From Chloroflexota bacterium (lineage in GTDB: Bacteria; Chloroflexota; Anaerolineae; Anaerolineales; Anaerolineaceae), in assembly GCA_023381565.1 (NCBI GenBank), contig JAMCRR010000067.1, positions 1 through 36,023 on the forward strand: a stretch of DNA of 36,023 nt, written 5' to 3'. A model generated the notes under the pieces. That model had not been told where the DNA came from and did not search any database. It saw only the letters and a program-made list of their open reading frames with translations. Within the stretch, counting starts at the first letter, position 1. Each line of letters begins with the position of its first letter. Below are positions 14,409 to 22,653 of the stretch, piece by piece. The position numbers and the translations under genes are program-made.

Positions 14409-16514
14409 ATGCAACCAGGCTCGCTTACCCCCTTTCTCGCCCCGCAAGGCGTAGCCGTCATCGGCGCCTCGCACGACCCCACCAAGCTGGGCTACGGCCT
14501 GGCGCGCAACCTGGTGCAGAGCGGTTACACGGGTGGGGTGCATTTCGTCAACCCGCGTCGCGGCAGCCTGCTTGGGCATCCCGTTTACGCCAGTGTTGCT
14601 GAGGCGCCTGACCCAGTGGACCTGGCGGTGATCCTGACACCTCCACCCACGGTTCCTCAGGCTCTTGAGGAATGCGGCCAACGAGGGATCCGCGCGGCGA
14701 TCATCGCCTCGGGCGGCTTTCGCGAGGTTGGCTCCGAAGGCGCTGCGTTGGAAGCCCGCTGTGTAGAAATCGCCCGGCGGTACGGCATGCGCATCGTTGG
14801 TCCCAACTGTATCGGCGTGATCGATACGCACTTTCCACTGGATACCACTTTCCTGCAGCCTCCCGGCCCGGCGCGCGGCGAGATCGCCTTCCTCTCCCAT
14901 TCGGGCGCCATCTGCGCGGCAGTCATCGATTGGCTGCGCGGCCAGGGGTTGGGTCTCTCATCGCTGGTCAGCCTGGGCAATCAGGCAGACGTGAACGAAA
15001 CCGATATGCTCGCCGAGGTGGCTGCCGACCCGGATACTCGCGTGATCACGCTCTACCTGGAAGGTATCAGCCAGGGGCGCCATTTCGTCGAGGAAGCTCG
15101 GCGCATTACCCGCCAGAAACCAATCCTGGCACTGAAAGTAGGCCGCTTCGAAAGTGGCCGGCGGGCTGCCGCCTCGCATACCGGCGCGCTGGCCGGCAGC
15201 GAGTCGGGGTTCGACGCCGCCTTCCTGCAATCCGGGGTGATCCGCGCCGGCACGATCGAGGAGATGTTTCTGTGGGCGCGCGCCCTGGCCTGGTGCCCGC
15301 TGCCTCACGGTACCCATGTGGCTGTGCTCACCAATGCCGGCGGCCCCGGCGTGGCAGCTTCCGACGCACTGGAGCAGCAAGGGCTGCAACTGGCTTCTCT
15401 TTCAGCTGAGACGATCTCTACCCTTCAGGAGATCCTTCCGCCGGCAGCCAGCCTGCATAACCCCATCGACATGCTCGCCTCCGCCTCTCCCGAGCAGTAC
15501 GCCCGCTGCCTGAAAGCCCTGCTCGAAGATCCCGGTGTGGACAGCATCCTGGTGATCGCCCCGCCGCCGCCCATGTTCTCCGCCGGTGGGGTGGCCAAGG
15601 CGATCATACCGGTCATCCAGGCCGGCGAGAAGCCGGTTATCGTCACGCTGATGGGCGACCGGCTTGTTCAGGAGGGCGTCGAGTTCCTGCGCGCCGCCCG
15701 CATTCCCGAATACCGTTTCCCTGAGGCGGCTGCCTCCGCTCTGGCCGTCCTGGCCCGCCGTGCGCAAGACCTGGACTGCCCCGAGGAGGCCCTGCTTTGT
15801 TCCACAGACGTGGATATCCCCCGGGTAAAATCTATCCTGAGCAACTGCCGGCCGGGTGAGTTTCTCTCGCAGGAAGCCGCTCTGGGATTAATGGAAGCTT
15901 ACGGCATTCCTACCCTGCAATTGCGCCTGGCTGCCACTCCTGAAGAAGCCGCCCGGCTCGCCATCCAGGAGGGCTTTCCTGTTGCGCTCAAGGTGGCCTC
16001 GCCCGACATTCTGCACAAATCCGACGTCGGTGGGGTGCTGCTGGATCTCGGTGATGCAGCCGCTGTATCCCAGGGATTCGACGCAGTGATCCGGGCTGCG
16101 CGAGAGAGGCGGCCGGAGGCGCGAATTGAAGGCGTGCTCGTCCAGCGCATGCTCACATCCGGGCAGGACGTCATCGCCGGTGTCGTCTCCGACCCACAGT
16201 TCGGTCCCGTGGCCATGTTCGGCTCGGGAGGTGTGGAGGTTGAAGGATTGCACGACGTGGCCTTCGCCCTGGCGCCGCTCTACCCGCGCGATGCCGAGCG
16301 CCTGCTGGATAAGACCTGGGCCGGGCGCAAGCTGCAGGGCTATCGCAATCTGCCTCCTGCCGACCGGACTGCCACGCGCCTCGCCCTGGCGCACCTGGCG
16401 CAGCTCGCCGCCGACTTTCCCGAACTGGCCGAGATCGAGATCAACCCCCTGCGCGTGCTGCCCGAGGGCCAGGGCGCCTTCGCCCTGGACGTGCGCGCTC
16501 GATTGAAAAAATAA
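14409..16514 (+). CDS. ADP-forming acetate/acyl-CoA synthetase (fused alpha-beta)
   Basis: Converts acyl-CoA + ADP + Pi to acid + CoA + ATP (or the reverse), a substrate-level phosphorylation step of fermenters. 701 aa, single chain. Residues ~8-125 are the CoA-binding domain (VAVIGASHDPTKLGYG). The succinyl-CoA-ligase-like domains that follow carry the phospho-His257 (ASHTGALAGS), the same number as in the archaeal alpha subunit. Residues ~475-700 are the ATP-grasp beta part, with LMEAYGIPT and the second phospho-His536 (ILHKSDVGGV). Ribosome site AGGAG. The following serine dehydratase starts 1 nt after the stop, so the two are co-transcribed. Substrate preference (acetate or branched/aryl acids) is not evident. 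Confidence 0.94.
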   Translation: MQPGSLTPFLAPQGVAVIGASHDPTKLGYGLARNLVQSGYTGGVHFVNPRRGSLLGHPVYASVAEAPDPVDLAVILTPPPTVPQALEECGQRGIRAAIIASGGFREVGSEGAALEARCVEIARRYGMRIVGPNCIGVIDTHFPLDTTFLQPPGPARGEIAFLSHSGAICAAVIDWLRGQGLGLSSLVSLGNQADVNETDMLAEVAADPDTRVITLYLEGISQGRHFVEEARRITRQKPILALKVGRFESGRRAAASHTGALAGSESGFDAAFLQSGVIRAGTIEEMFLWARALAWCPLPHGTHVAVLTNAGGPGVAASDALEQQGLQLASLSAETISTLQEILPPAASLHNPIDMLASASPEQYARCLKALLEDPGVDSILVIAPPPPMFSAGGVAKAIIPVIQAGEKPVIVTLMGDRLVQEGVEFLRAARIPEYRFPEAAASALAVLARRAQDLDCPEEALLCSTDVDIPRVKSILSNCRPGEFLSQEAALGLMEAYGIPTLQLRLAATPEEAARLAIQEGFPVALKVASPDILHKSDVGGVLLDLGDAAAVSQGFDAVIRAARERRPEARIEGVLVQRMLTSGQDVIAGVVSDPQFGPVAMFGSGGVEVEGLHDVAFALAPLYPRDAERLLDKTWAGRKLQGYRNLPPADRTATRLALAHLAQLAADFPELAEIEINPLRVLPEGQGAFALDVRARLKK

Positions 16515-16515
16515 G

Positions 16516-17736
16516 ATGGAATCGATTCGTGAGCTTTACCGTATCGGCGCCGGCCCGTCCAGCAGCCATACTATGGCGCCGCGCCGCGCCGCTGAAATCT
16601 TCCTTAAACGTACCCCGCAGGCGGCGACCTACCGTGTGACGCTGTTCAGCAGCCTGGCAGCCACCGGCAAGGGCCACCTCACCGACCGCGCCCTTTCCGA
16701 CACTTTTGGCAGCCGCCCTTTAGAGATCGTCTGGTCTCCCGAGCGGCAGCTCCCCCTCCACCCCAACGGGATGCAGTTCGAAGCCCTGGACGCCGGCGGG
16801 GCGGTCCTGGATACCTGGCAGGTGTACAGCCTGGGCGGCGGAGCGCTGGGGGATGCTTCAGGAGCAGAGATTTCGCATCCAGACAGTATCTACCCCATCA
16901 CGAACATGGACGCTATCCTCACCCACTGCGATGAAAGCGGGTCGTCATTGTGGGAATATGTTGCCGGGGTCGAAGGCGAGCAGATCTGGCCCTATCTGAC
17001 TGATATCTGGGCTGCCATGCAGGCAGCCATCGAGCGCGGGATTCATGCTCAGGGCGTGCTCCCCGGCGGTTTGGGCCTGAGGCGCAAAGCCTGGGTCTTC
17101 CTGCGCCGGACATCCACTTCCGGGCCGTATTTTAAGTTCCCAGCCCTGCTCTCGGCTTATGCCCTGGCTGTGTCGGAAGAAAATGCCGCCGGGGGCGTCA
17201 TCGTCACCGCGCCCACCTGCGGCTCGAGTGGGGTGCTGCCGGGTGTGCTGCGCTTCGTCCAGGAAATGTTCCAATGCGACCAGGCAGACGTCTTGCGCGG
17301 TCTGGCGACCGCCGGGCTGATCGGTAATTTGATCAAGGAGAATGCCTCGATCTCGGGAGCTGAGGTGGGCTGCCAGGGAGAGATCGGCACGGCTTGCGCC
17401 ATGGCCGCCGGGGCCGCCGCCCAGATGCTGGGTGGGACCGTGCGCCAGATCGAATATGCAGCCGAAATGGGTCTCGAGCACCATCTGGGGCTGACTTGCG
17501 ACCCGGTGGGCGGTCTGGTGCAGATCCCTTGCATCGAACGCAACGCCTTTGCGGCCACCCGGGCGCTCACCTGCGCCGAGTACGCCCTCTTCTCCGACGG
17601 CACGCACCGCATCCCCTTCGACGATGTGGTTACGGTAATGCGCGAGACCGGCAAGGATATGCTCTCTCGCTACCGCGAGACGGCCATGGGCGGGCTGGCC
17701 GCAGCCTACCACCGCAGGGTAAAACCGGCCGGCTAA
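16516..17736 (+). CDS. L-serine dehydratase, iron-sulfur type, single chain
   Basis: L-serine to pyruvate + ammonia, using a 4Fe-4S cluster rather than PLP. 406 aa with the N-terminal beta region (MESIRELYRIGAGPSSSHTMAPRRAA) fused to the catalytic alpha region. Candidate cluster Cys residues are Cys286 (GCQGEIG), Cys328 (CDPVGGL) and Cys339 (QIPCIE); Cys235 sits in APTCGSSG. The N-terminal part is shorter than in Gram-negative SdaA. It directly follows the ADP-forming synthetase, which fits serine fermentation through pyruvate and acetyl-CoA to acetate and ATP. No ribosome site is seen, so coupled translation is likely. Confidence 0.94.
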   Translation: MESIRELYRIGAGPSSSHTMAPRRAAEIFLKRTPQAATYRVTLFSSLAATGKGHLTDRALSDTFGSRPLEIVWSPERQLPLHPNGMQFEALDAGGAVLDTWQVYSLGGGALGDASGAEISHPDSIYPITNMDAILTHCDESGSSLWEYVAGVEGEQIWPYLTDIWAAMQAAIERGIHAQGVLPGGLGLRRKAWVFLRRTSTSGPYFKFPALLSAYALAVSEENAAGGVIVTAPTCGSSGVLPGVLRFVQEMFQCDQADVLRGLATAGLIGNLIKENASISGAEVGCQGEIGTACAMAAGAAAQMLGGTVRQIEYAAEMGLEHHLGLTCDPVGGLVQIPCIERNAFAATRALTCAEYALFSDGTHRIPFDDVVTVMRETGKDMLSRYRETAMGGLAAAYHRRVKPAG

Positions 17737-17799
17737 ATTTCAATGATCCTAGTTCCCACCTCAACCTCGCTTATCGGCGGGGTGGGGATGGGGTGAAAT
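17737..17799. terminator. Candidate bidirectional hairpin between convergent genes
   Basis: ATTTCA (17737-17742) pairs with TGAAAT (17794-17799). Inside, CCCACCTC (17755-17762) pairs at 7 of 8 positions with GGGGTGGG (17779-17786). It fills the short gap between the serine dehydratase gene and proA. There is no strong T-run. Confidence 0.45.
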
Positions 17800-17809
17800 G
17801 CGCCGGAGA

Positions 17810-19069
17810 TCAAGTCGTCCGAATGTGGTAATCCCCCTCGACCACCCACTTATAGGTGGTCAGCTCGCGCGGTCCCATCGGGCCGCGGGCGTGCAGCCGC
17901 TGTGTGGAGACTGCCGCTTCGGCGCCCAGCCCGAGCTGTGCGCCATCCGTGAAGCGCGTGCTGGCGTTCACATACACCACCGCCGAATCGACTTCCGACG
18001 TGAAGCGGCGCGCATTTTCAACATCTTGCGTCAAGATGCCATCTGAGTGCCCGGTGCTGTGCAGGGTGATGTGCTCCACGGCTTCATCCAGGTTCTCCAC
18101 CACTTTGATCCCCAGGACCAGCGAAAGCCATTCCGTGTCGAAGTCCTCCGGCCCGGCAGGCTGCACGTGGCCGGTTCGATCCTGCTGGACGTACGGCAAT
18201 GCATTGGCATGCGCCCGGAACGAGACACCGTCTCCCTTCAGCGCCTCCACCAGGCGGGGGAGGAAAACACTGGCGATGGAGCGGTGCACGAGCAAAGTAT
18301 CCAGGGCGTTGCACACCGTCGGGCGTTGAATTTTGGCATTCCGCAGCACCGGTAGGGCAGCTTCAAGGTCGGCGCTGGCATCGACGTACAGGTGGCAGAT
18401 ACCGATACCTCCCGTAATCACCGGGATTTTGCTGGTCTCGCGACAGAAACGGTGCAGCGCCGCCCCACCGCGGGGGATAATCAGGTCGACGTATTCGTAT
18501 AAGCCTAATAGCTCAGCCACGCGAGCGCGATCGGGGTCTGCGATGAGCTGCACGGCGTCGGCCGGCAGTCCGCTCTCTTCCAGCGCCTTGCGCAAGGTCT
18601 CCAGCAGGGCTTTGTTGCTCTCCAGGGTCTCGCTGCCGCCGCGCAGGATGGCGCTGTTGCCGGTTTTCACTGCCAGCCCGGCTACATCGACGGTGACGTT
18701 GGGACGAGCCTCGTAGATCACCCCCAGCACGCCGATCGGTACGCGCTGCTTGCGCACACGCAGCCCGTTCGGCAAAATGCCCTGATCAAAGGTCTCACCC
18801 ACCGGGTCAGGGAGAGCCGCCACGCCGCGCAGGTCGGTAATCGTCCCCTGCAGCCTAGACTCGTTCAGCGTCAAACGGTCGAGCAACGCCGAAGAAAGCC
18901 CAACCTCTCTGGCAGCTTCCACGTCAAATGCATTGGCAGCTAAAATGTGCGCCCGGTCAGCCCACAGCTCGGCAGCCATCCGCTCCAGAGACGCGTTTTT
19001 CTCAGCAGTCGTCTCCCGGGCCAGCTTGCGTGCAGCCGCTCTTGCCCTCTTACCCATTTCTTCCAGCAT
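17810..19069 (-). CDS. proA: Glutamate-5-semialdehyde dehydrogenase (gamma-glutamyl phosphate reductase)
   Basis: Second step of proline synthesis: NADPH-dependent reduction of gamma-glutamyl phosphate. 419 aa from ATG 19069, chosen because GGAGGG lies 7 nt upstream and the product then begins MLEEMGKRARAAARKLA, like the family. Longer starts at 19090 (GTG) and 19087 (ATG) overlap the end of proB. The catalytic Cys is in RPTVCNALDT. Other ProA segments are VGETFDQGILPNGLRVRKQRVPIGVLGVIYEARPNVT (in pieces), GGSETLESNKAL, IPRGGAALHRF and FTDGAQLGLGAEAAVSTQRLHARGPMG. Lies directly after proB in a proBA operon. Confidence 0.96.
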   Translation of the reverse strand: MLEEMGKRARAAARKLARETTAEKNASLERMAAELWADRAHILAANAFDVEAAREVGLSSALLDRLTLNESRLQGTITDLRGVAALPDPVGETFDQGILPNGLRVRKQRVPIGVLGVIYEARPNVTVDVAGLAVKTGNSAILRGGSETLESNKALLETLRKALEESGLPADAVQLIADPDRARVAELLGLYEYVDLIIPRGGAALHRFCRETSKIPVITGGIGICHLYVDASADLEAALPVLRNAKIQRPTVCNALDTLLVHRSIASVFLPRLVEALKGDGVSFRAHANALPYVQQDRTGHVQPAGPEDFDTEWLSLVLGIKVVENLDEAVEHITLHSTGHSDGILTQDVENARRFTSEVDSAVVYVNASTRFTDGAQLGLGAEAAVSTQRLHARGPMGPRELTTYKWVVEGDYHIRTT

Positions 19070-19086
19070 CACTTGACCCTCCGCCA

Positions 19087-20193
19087 TCACAGCAGCACCA
19101 TATTGTTGCGGTGGATGAGCTCATCTCCGTAGGTATAGCCCAACAGCTTTTCGATCTCGCTCGATTGGCGCCCGCACAGAACGGCCATATCTTTTGACCC
19201 GTAGCTGGCCATGCCGATGGCGATGGGCTTGCCCGACGGCGCCGTCACCCTGAGGGTATCGCCCCGTTCAAAGCTCCCCTGCACGCCGGGCACACCCACC
19301 GGCAGCAGGCTGCTGCCCTGCGCCAGTGCGTGAGCCGCCCCGGCGTCCACACCAAGCGTGCCCGCCGGGCGCTTGCCAGCCAGGATGAAGCGCTTGCGGT
19401 TCTCGAGCGCCGTGACGACCGGCATCAGGCATGTACCCAGTTTTTCACCGCCGGCAATGCGGATCAATACGTCCGGCTCGCTGCCGTGCGCGATCACCAC
19501 GGTCGTGCCGGCGCGGCGCGCCAGGTCGGCGGCCTGCAGCTTGGTGACCATCCCGCCGGTGCCCAGCCCCGTACCGGAGGCGCCCGCCGCATGCCAGAGC
19601 GCCTCAGGGATCTCGGGTGAGGTCACCTCGGGGATCAGCTCGGCGCGCTCGTCCAGGCGCGGGTCGTGGGTAAACAGCCCGGTCTGGTCGGTGAGCAGGA
19701 CGAGCAGGTCGGCCTCCACCAGGGTCGCCACAAGCGCCGAGAGGTTGTCATTATCCCCAAAGCGGATCTCTTCTGTGGCAAGCGTGTCGTTCTCATTAAT
19801 AATCGGGAGAACATTTTGCGCCAGCAGGGCTTCCAGGGTGCTGCGGGCATTCAGGTATCTCCTGCGATCCTCCAGGTCTGCCCGCGTAAGCAGCACCTGG
19901 GCGACCGTCTCTCCGTAAATGCGGAAAAACTGCTCGTAGTAGCCCATCAGGCGGGGTTGCCCGACAGCCGCCAGCATCTGTTTGGCAGGGACAAAGTCAG
20001 GCAGCTCGGGGAAATGCAGCGCCTCGCGCCCGGCGGCGATGGCCCCCGAAGAGACCAGGATCACCTGGCTGCCCTGGGCGTGTAGTGCGGCGAGCTGGCG
20101 CGCCAGGTCGACCATGTGGGGCGGCGAGAGGTTCGGCGTCCCGGCGGTCAGGGTGGAGCTGCCCAGTTTAACAACGATGCGTTGGTATGCCAT
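19087..20193 (-). CDS. proB: Glutamate 5-kinase
   Basis: First and feedback-regulated step of proline synthesis: ATP-dependent phosphorylation of glutamate. 368 aa from ATG 20193; a GTG 15 nt upstream would only add MGESI. The amino-acid kinase domain (residues ~1-255) has KLGSSTL, VSSGAIAAG, NENDTLATEEIRFGDND, LLTDQTGLFTHDPR and GTGGMVTKLQAA. A C-terminal PUA domain (~275-365) follows (DAGAAHALAQGSSLLPVGV, GSFERGDTLRV). The full two-domain form is typical of proline-controlled kinases. No strong ribosome site before the ATG. A 15-bp palindrome stands just upstream. Confidence 0.96.
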   Translation of the reverse strand: MAYQRIVVKLGSSTLTAGTPNLSPPHMVDLARQLAALHAQGSQVILVSSGAIAAGREALHFPELPDFVPAKQMLAAVGQPRLMGYYEQFFRIYGETVAQVLLTRADLEDRRRYLNARSTLEALLAQNVLPIINENDTLATEEIRFGDNDNLSALVATLVEADLLVLLTDQTGLFTHDPRLDERAELIPEVTSPEIPEALWHAAGASGTGLGTGGMVTKLQAADLARRAGTTVVIAHGSEPDVLIRIAGGEKLGTCLMPVVTALENRKRFILAGKRPAGTLGVDAGAAHALAQGSSLLPVGVPGVQGSFERGDTLRVTAPSGKPIAIGMASYGSKDMAVLCGRQSSEIEKLLGYTYGDELIHRNNMVLL

Positions 20194-20212
20194 AATAGAT
20201 TCACCCACTGGC

Positions 20213-20227
20213 GGGGGATCATCCCCC
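20213..20227. promoter_or_regulatory. 15-bp perfect palindrome upstream of proB
   Basis: GGGGGAT-C-ATCCCCC lies 20 nt before the proB ATG (reading on the - strand). It may be an operator or a leader hairpin with a five-base-pair GC stem. The rest of the 257-bp gap up to the nitroreductase promoter shows nothing else definite. Confidence 0.35.
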
Positions 20228-20448
20228 CTGAGATTTCAACGATCATACGGGAGAGAGGGCGATCTGTCAAGAGATCGTTCGATTGTCAGACAGGTTTTCA
20301 GCTTGAAAAGCCAGCAGCAAAACAGCTACAACCACAGCGACAATCATCCCATTCACACCATTTGGCATTTTTCATCACTCTTTTTATCCACTAATCTTCG
20401 TCATGATTATATCCATTATGCCGTTTACCGATATCGGCTTATCCGGCT

Positions 20449-20454
20449 TATAAT
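20449..20454 (+). promoter_or_regulatory. -10 box of the nitroreductase gene, probable leaderless start
   Basis: A perfect TATAAT ends only 11 nt before the ATG at 20466, so transcription should begin within a few bases of the start codon. The -35 is weak (TTACCG, 18 nt upstream), and CGGCTTAT is repeated in tandem just before the box. Confidence 0.5.
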
Positions 20455-20465
20455 CTTCTACACAA

Positions 20466-20870
20466 ATGAGAATTCCCGCTAAAGTTCGCTACTTCAACAA
20501 GCGCGTCATCAACCGGCTGACCATCAAGATCGCCCACCTTTCCTGGGGGCCTTTCTGCATCATCTCCCATGGTGGACGCCGCACCGGTAGATCGTATGAG
20601 ACCCCGATTATGGCATTCCCGATGGACGAAGGGTTTGTGATCGCCATGACCTACGGACCGGACACGGACTGGTACCGCAATATCCGCCGTTCAGGAAATT
20701 GCATAATCCATTGGCACAGAAAGATCTATAAGATCAACAAAATTGAGCTGCTGGACGTAAAGATTGCCCGTACCTATCTTCCTGGCCTGGTAAAGACTGC
20801 CCTGCAAGTGGCGGGTGTGCAGGATTTCGTCAAATTAGTCAGCCTTCCAGAAATCACTGACCTGAACTGA
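20466..20870 (+). CDS. Deazaflavin (F420)-dependent nitroreductase family protein
   Basis: 134 aa, the short split-barrel family of Mycobacterium Ddn. Segments seen are ISHGGRRTGRSYETPIMAFPMDEGFVIAM, then TYGPDTDWYRNIRRSGNCIIHWHRKIYKI, the usual nucleotide/cofactor-binding and Trp-Tyr region. The family uses reduced F420, or in some members other flavins; the substrate here is unknown. No F420 synthesis genes are in the window. There is no Shine-Dalgarno sequence before the ATG, consistent with a leaderless mRNA. The 3' end overlaps the convergent TetR gene by 17 bp. Confidence 0.85.
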   Translation: MRIPAKVRYFNKRVINRLTIKIAHLSWGPFCIISHGGRRTGRSYETPIMAFPMDEGFVIAMTYGPDTDWYRNIRRSGNCIIHWHRKIYKINKIELLDVKIARTYLPGLVKTALQVAGVQDFVKLVSLPEITDLN

Positions 20871-21450
20871 TTTGACCCATCAGTAAACAGCTGATTTGAG
20901 TGCCCCAGAGCGCCATTTGCTCAGGAGAAACAGGCAGATCCTTTTCCAGCCACCATACAATCGCTCCCAGACTGGCGCTCGAAATCGAACGCAGGAGCAT
21001 CTCAGGGGGAGGCAGTCCAGGCGCGGATGGGATTGCGTTCTCAGGCAGGGCATGCCGGAGCCGTTTTTCGACATATTGACGGATCCGTTCCCCAAACTGC
21101 GGGTACCCCTTCGGCCCGAGCATGACCCGGTAGAAATCAGCATGGCCACGCAGGTGCTCCAGCAACCGGACCAGGCCGGCTGGAGGCTCATCCGGGCGAT
21201 CTGGGCTGGCTTCTCCCTGGGAGTGATCGAGCAATTCATAAATGCTATCCATGTACTCATCCAACAAAGCGTACTTGTCGATGTAATGGCGGTAGAACGT
21301 TGCCCGGTTGACCATGGCGTGTTCGCAGATATCGCGGATGGTAACGGATTCAAATCCTTTCTGGATGGTCAGCTCTATTAATGCTATGTGGAGCATTTTC
21401 CGCGTTCGCCGGACACGCAGGTCATCCTTATGGTTGGAATTTTGCGCCAA
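20854..21450 (-). CDS. TetR/AcrR-family transcriptional regulator
   Basis: 198 aa. The HTH lies at residues ~12-60 (RRTRKMLHIALIELTIQKGFESVTIRDICEHAMVNRATFYRHYIDKYALLDEY, read in parts), followed by a helical ligand-binding domain with FYRVMLGPKGYPQF and an ISSASLGAIVWWLEKDLPVSPEQMA tail. The tail pattern is the one common in Firmicutes/Chloroflexi TetR proteins with the TetR_C_7-like domain. It is divergent from the NmrA-like gene, with palindromes in the 154-bp gap, so it most likely represses that gene and itself. Ligand unknown. Confidence 0.9.
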   Translation of the reverse strand: MAQNSNHKDDLRVRRTRKMLHIALIELTIQKGFESVTIRDICEHAMVNRATFYRHYIDKYALLDEYMDSIYELLDHSQGEASPDRPDEPPAGLVRLLEHLRGHADFYRVMLGPKGYPQFGERIRQYVEKRLRHALPENAIPSAPGLPPPEMLLRSISSASLGAIVWWLEKDLPVSPEQMALWGTQISCLLMGQISSGQ

Positions 21451-21529
21451 TTTGCCGCCTCCTGTCGCTTATGCGTCAAATCCATGTGGATTGATGATTG
21501 ACGCCTTCTATACGCCTGGGTAAACTCAC

Positions 21530-21570
21530 GTTAATCAACAGCGATTAACTTATGCAACACTTGATGCATA
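21530..21570. promoter_or_regulatory. Two palindromes in the tetR / NmrA-like divergent promoter region
   Basis: GTTAATC (21530-21536) and GATTAAC (21543-21549) form a perfect 7+7 inverted repeat with a 6-nt spacer. TATGCA (21551-21556) and TGCATA (21565-21570) form a second 6+6 repeat with an 8-nt spacer. The first is of the size usual for a TetR operator. Confidence 0.55.
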
Positions 21571-21604
21571 TTTTATCATGATACGCAGATCGTAGGAGGT
21601 TCTG

Positions 21605-22444
21605 ATGATTTTGATCACCGGCGCAAGCGGGACTGTCGGCAGGGAGCTCGCCCAACAGCTATTAGAAACCGGGCGGCCTATCCGTGTCTTGACCCGCGAT
21701 GCCCAAAAATTATCCACTCTTAAAGGTCGGGTAGATATTGCCGAGGGCGATTTAAGCCAACCGGAGACCCTCTATGCTGCCCTCCGAGGCATCGACCGTT
21801 TGTTCCTGGTTACATCCAGCACCCAACAGGATGCTTACGTCCTGCAAGCGGGAAAAGAAGCCGGCGTACGGCATATTGTAAAGCTGTCCACTTTTGAAGC
21901 GGTAGATCCAAAAATGGCCGAACATGTCCAATGGCATCGCGAGCGCGAGGAATTGATCCGCTTCTCCGGGTTGGCATGGACATTCTTGCGCCCGACCATG
22001 TTTATGTCAGCTGCACTCGATTGGGCCAAGACTATCCGGGAGGAGGGCGTTTTCTATTTCCCCGGCGGAGAAGGGAGGGTGCCGGCAATCGATCCATGGG
22101 ATATCGCAGCCGTTGCCGCGGTAGCTTTGACGAAACCAGGGCACGAGGGCCAGGCTTACGCATTGACCGGGCCTCAGAACCTGAGCTTTGGCGAGATGGC
22201 GCAGGTTCTTACCCGGGTATTAGAGAAACCCATTCGTTACGAGAATATCTCCGACGAAACCGCCGTGGAGGGGATGCGTAAAGCCGGGCTGCCGGAATAC
22301 GTCGTGGAGGGCCTCGTCGGCACCTTTGCGGTCCTTCGATCCGGTCGCCTGAGCTACACTACAAACGACGTGGCAAGGATCACCGGACGGACCCCACGCA
22401 CTTTCGAGGCGTGGTGCCGCGTGCATAAGACCGCGTTCTTGTAG
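21605..22444 (+). CDS. NmrA-like NAD(P)-binding protein (atypical SDR)
   Basis: 279 aa. The N-terminal Rossmann motif is ILITGASGTVGRELAQQLL (GxxGxxG), with VLTRD after the second strand. Then DLSQPETLYAALRGIDRLFLVTSS, KLSTFEAV, WTFLRPTMFM and AIDPWDIAAVAAVAL, as in NmrA/QorB-type proteins. The catalytic YxxxK of classical SDRs is not seen, so it may be a quinone reductase, an epimerase-like protein or a redox sensor. A strong ribosome site (TAGGAGG) precedes the ATG. Its last codons run into the terminal repeat of the element downstream. Probably controlled by the divergent TetR protein. Confidence 0.88.
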   Translation: MILITGASGTVGRELAQQLLETGRPIRVLTRDAQKLSTLKGRVDIAEGDLSQPETLYAALRGIDRLFLVTSSTQQDAYVLQAGKEAGVRHIVKLSTFEAVDPKMAEHVQWHREREELIRFSGLAWTFLRPTMFMSAALDWAKTIREEGVFYFPGGEGRVPAIDPWDIAAVAAVALTKPGHEGQAYALTGPQNLSFGEMAQVLTRVLEKPIRYENISDETAVEGMRKAGLPEYVVEGLVGTFAVLRSGRLSYTTNDVARITGRTPRTFEAWCRVHKTAFL

Positions 22445-22653
22445 GGCAAATTTGATATTGCCCAGGACAATAAGCGATATTCCCCAGTGAGCGAAAGCAG
22501 ACACCTGCCCCGAATGCACACTTGACCTGGGTGTAAGCGCCAGGGGGCGCCGGGGAGCGTGCGCTACAGATATCTTGTAGGACACGCTCCCTGGCACCCC
22601 CGCCAGGGCAAATGTCAGCTTGTCCAAGGGCAAGTTTGTATATTGCCCTACAA
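22439..22653. repeat. 215-bp element with terminal inverted repeats (MITE-like)
   Basis: The ends are perfect 11-bp inverted repeats, TTGTAGGGCAA (22439-22449) and TTGCCCTACAA (22643-22653). The similarity continues inwards as TTGCCC..GGACAA on the left and its mirror on the right (to ~22470 and from ~22621). Each end can also fold as its own small hairpin (GGGCAA / TTGCCC). The middle holds a long imperfect stem with GGGAGCGTG and CACGCTCCC at its core. The TAG stop codons of both convergent neighbours lie inside the end repeats. No ORF is seen inside. Confidence 0.7.
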
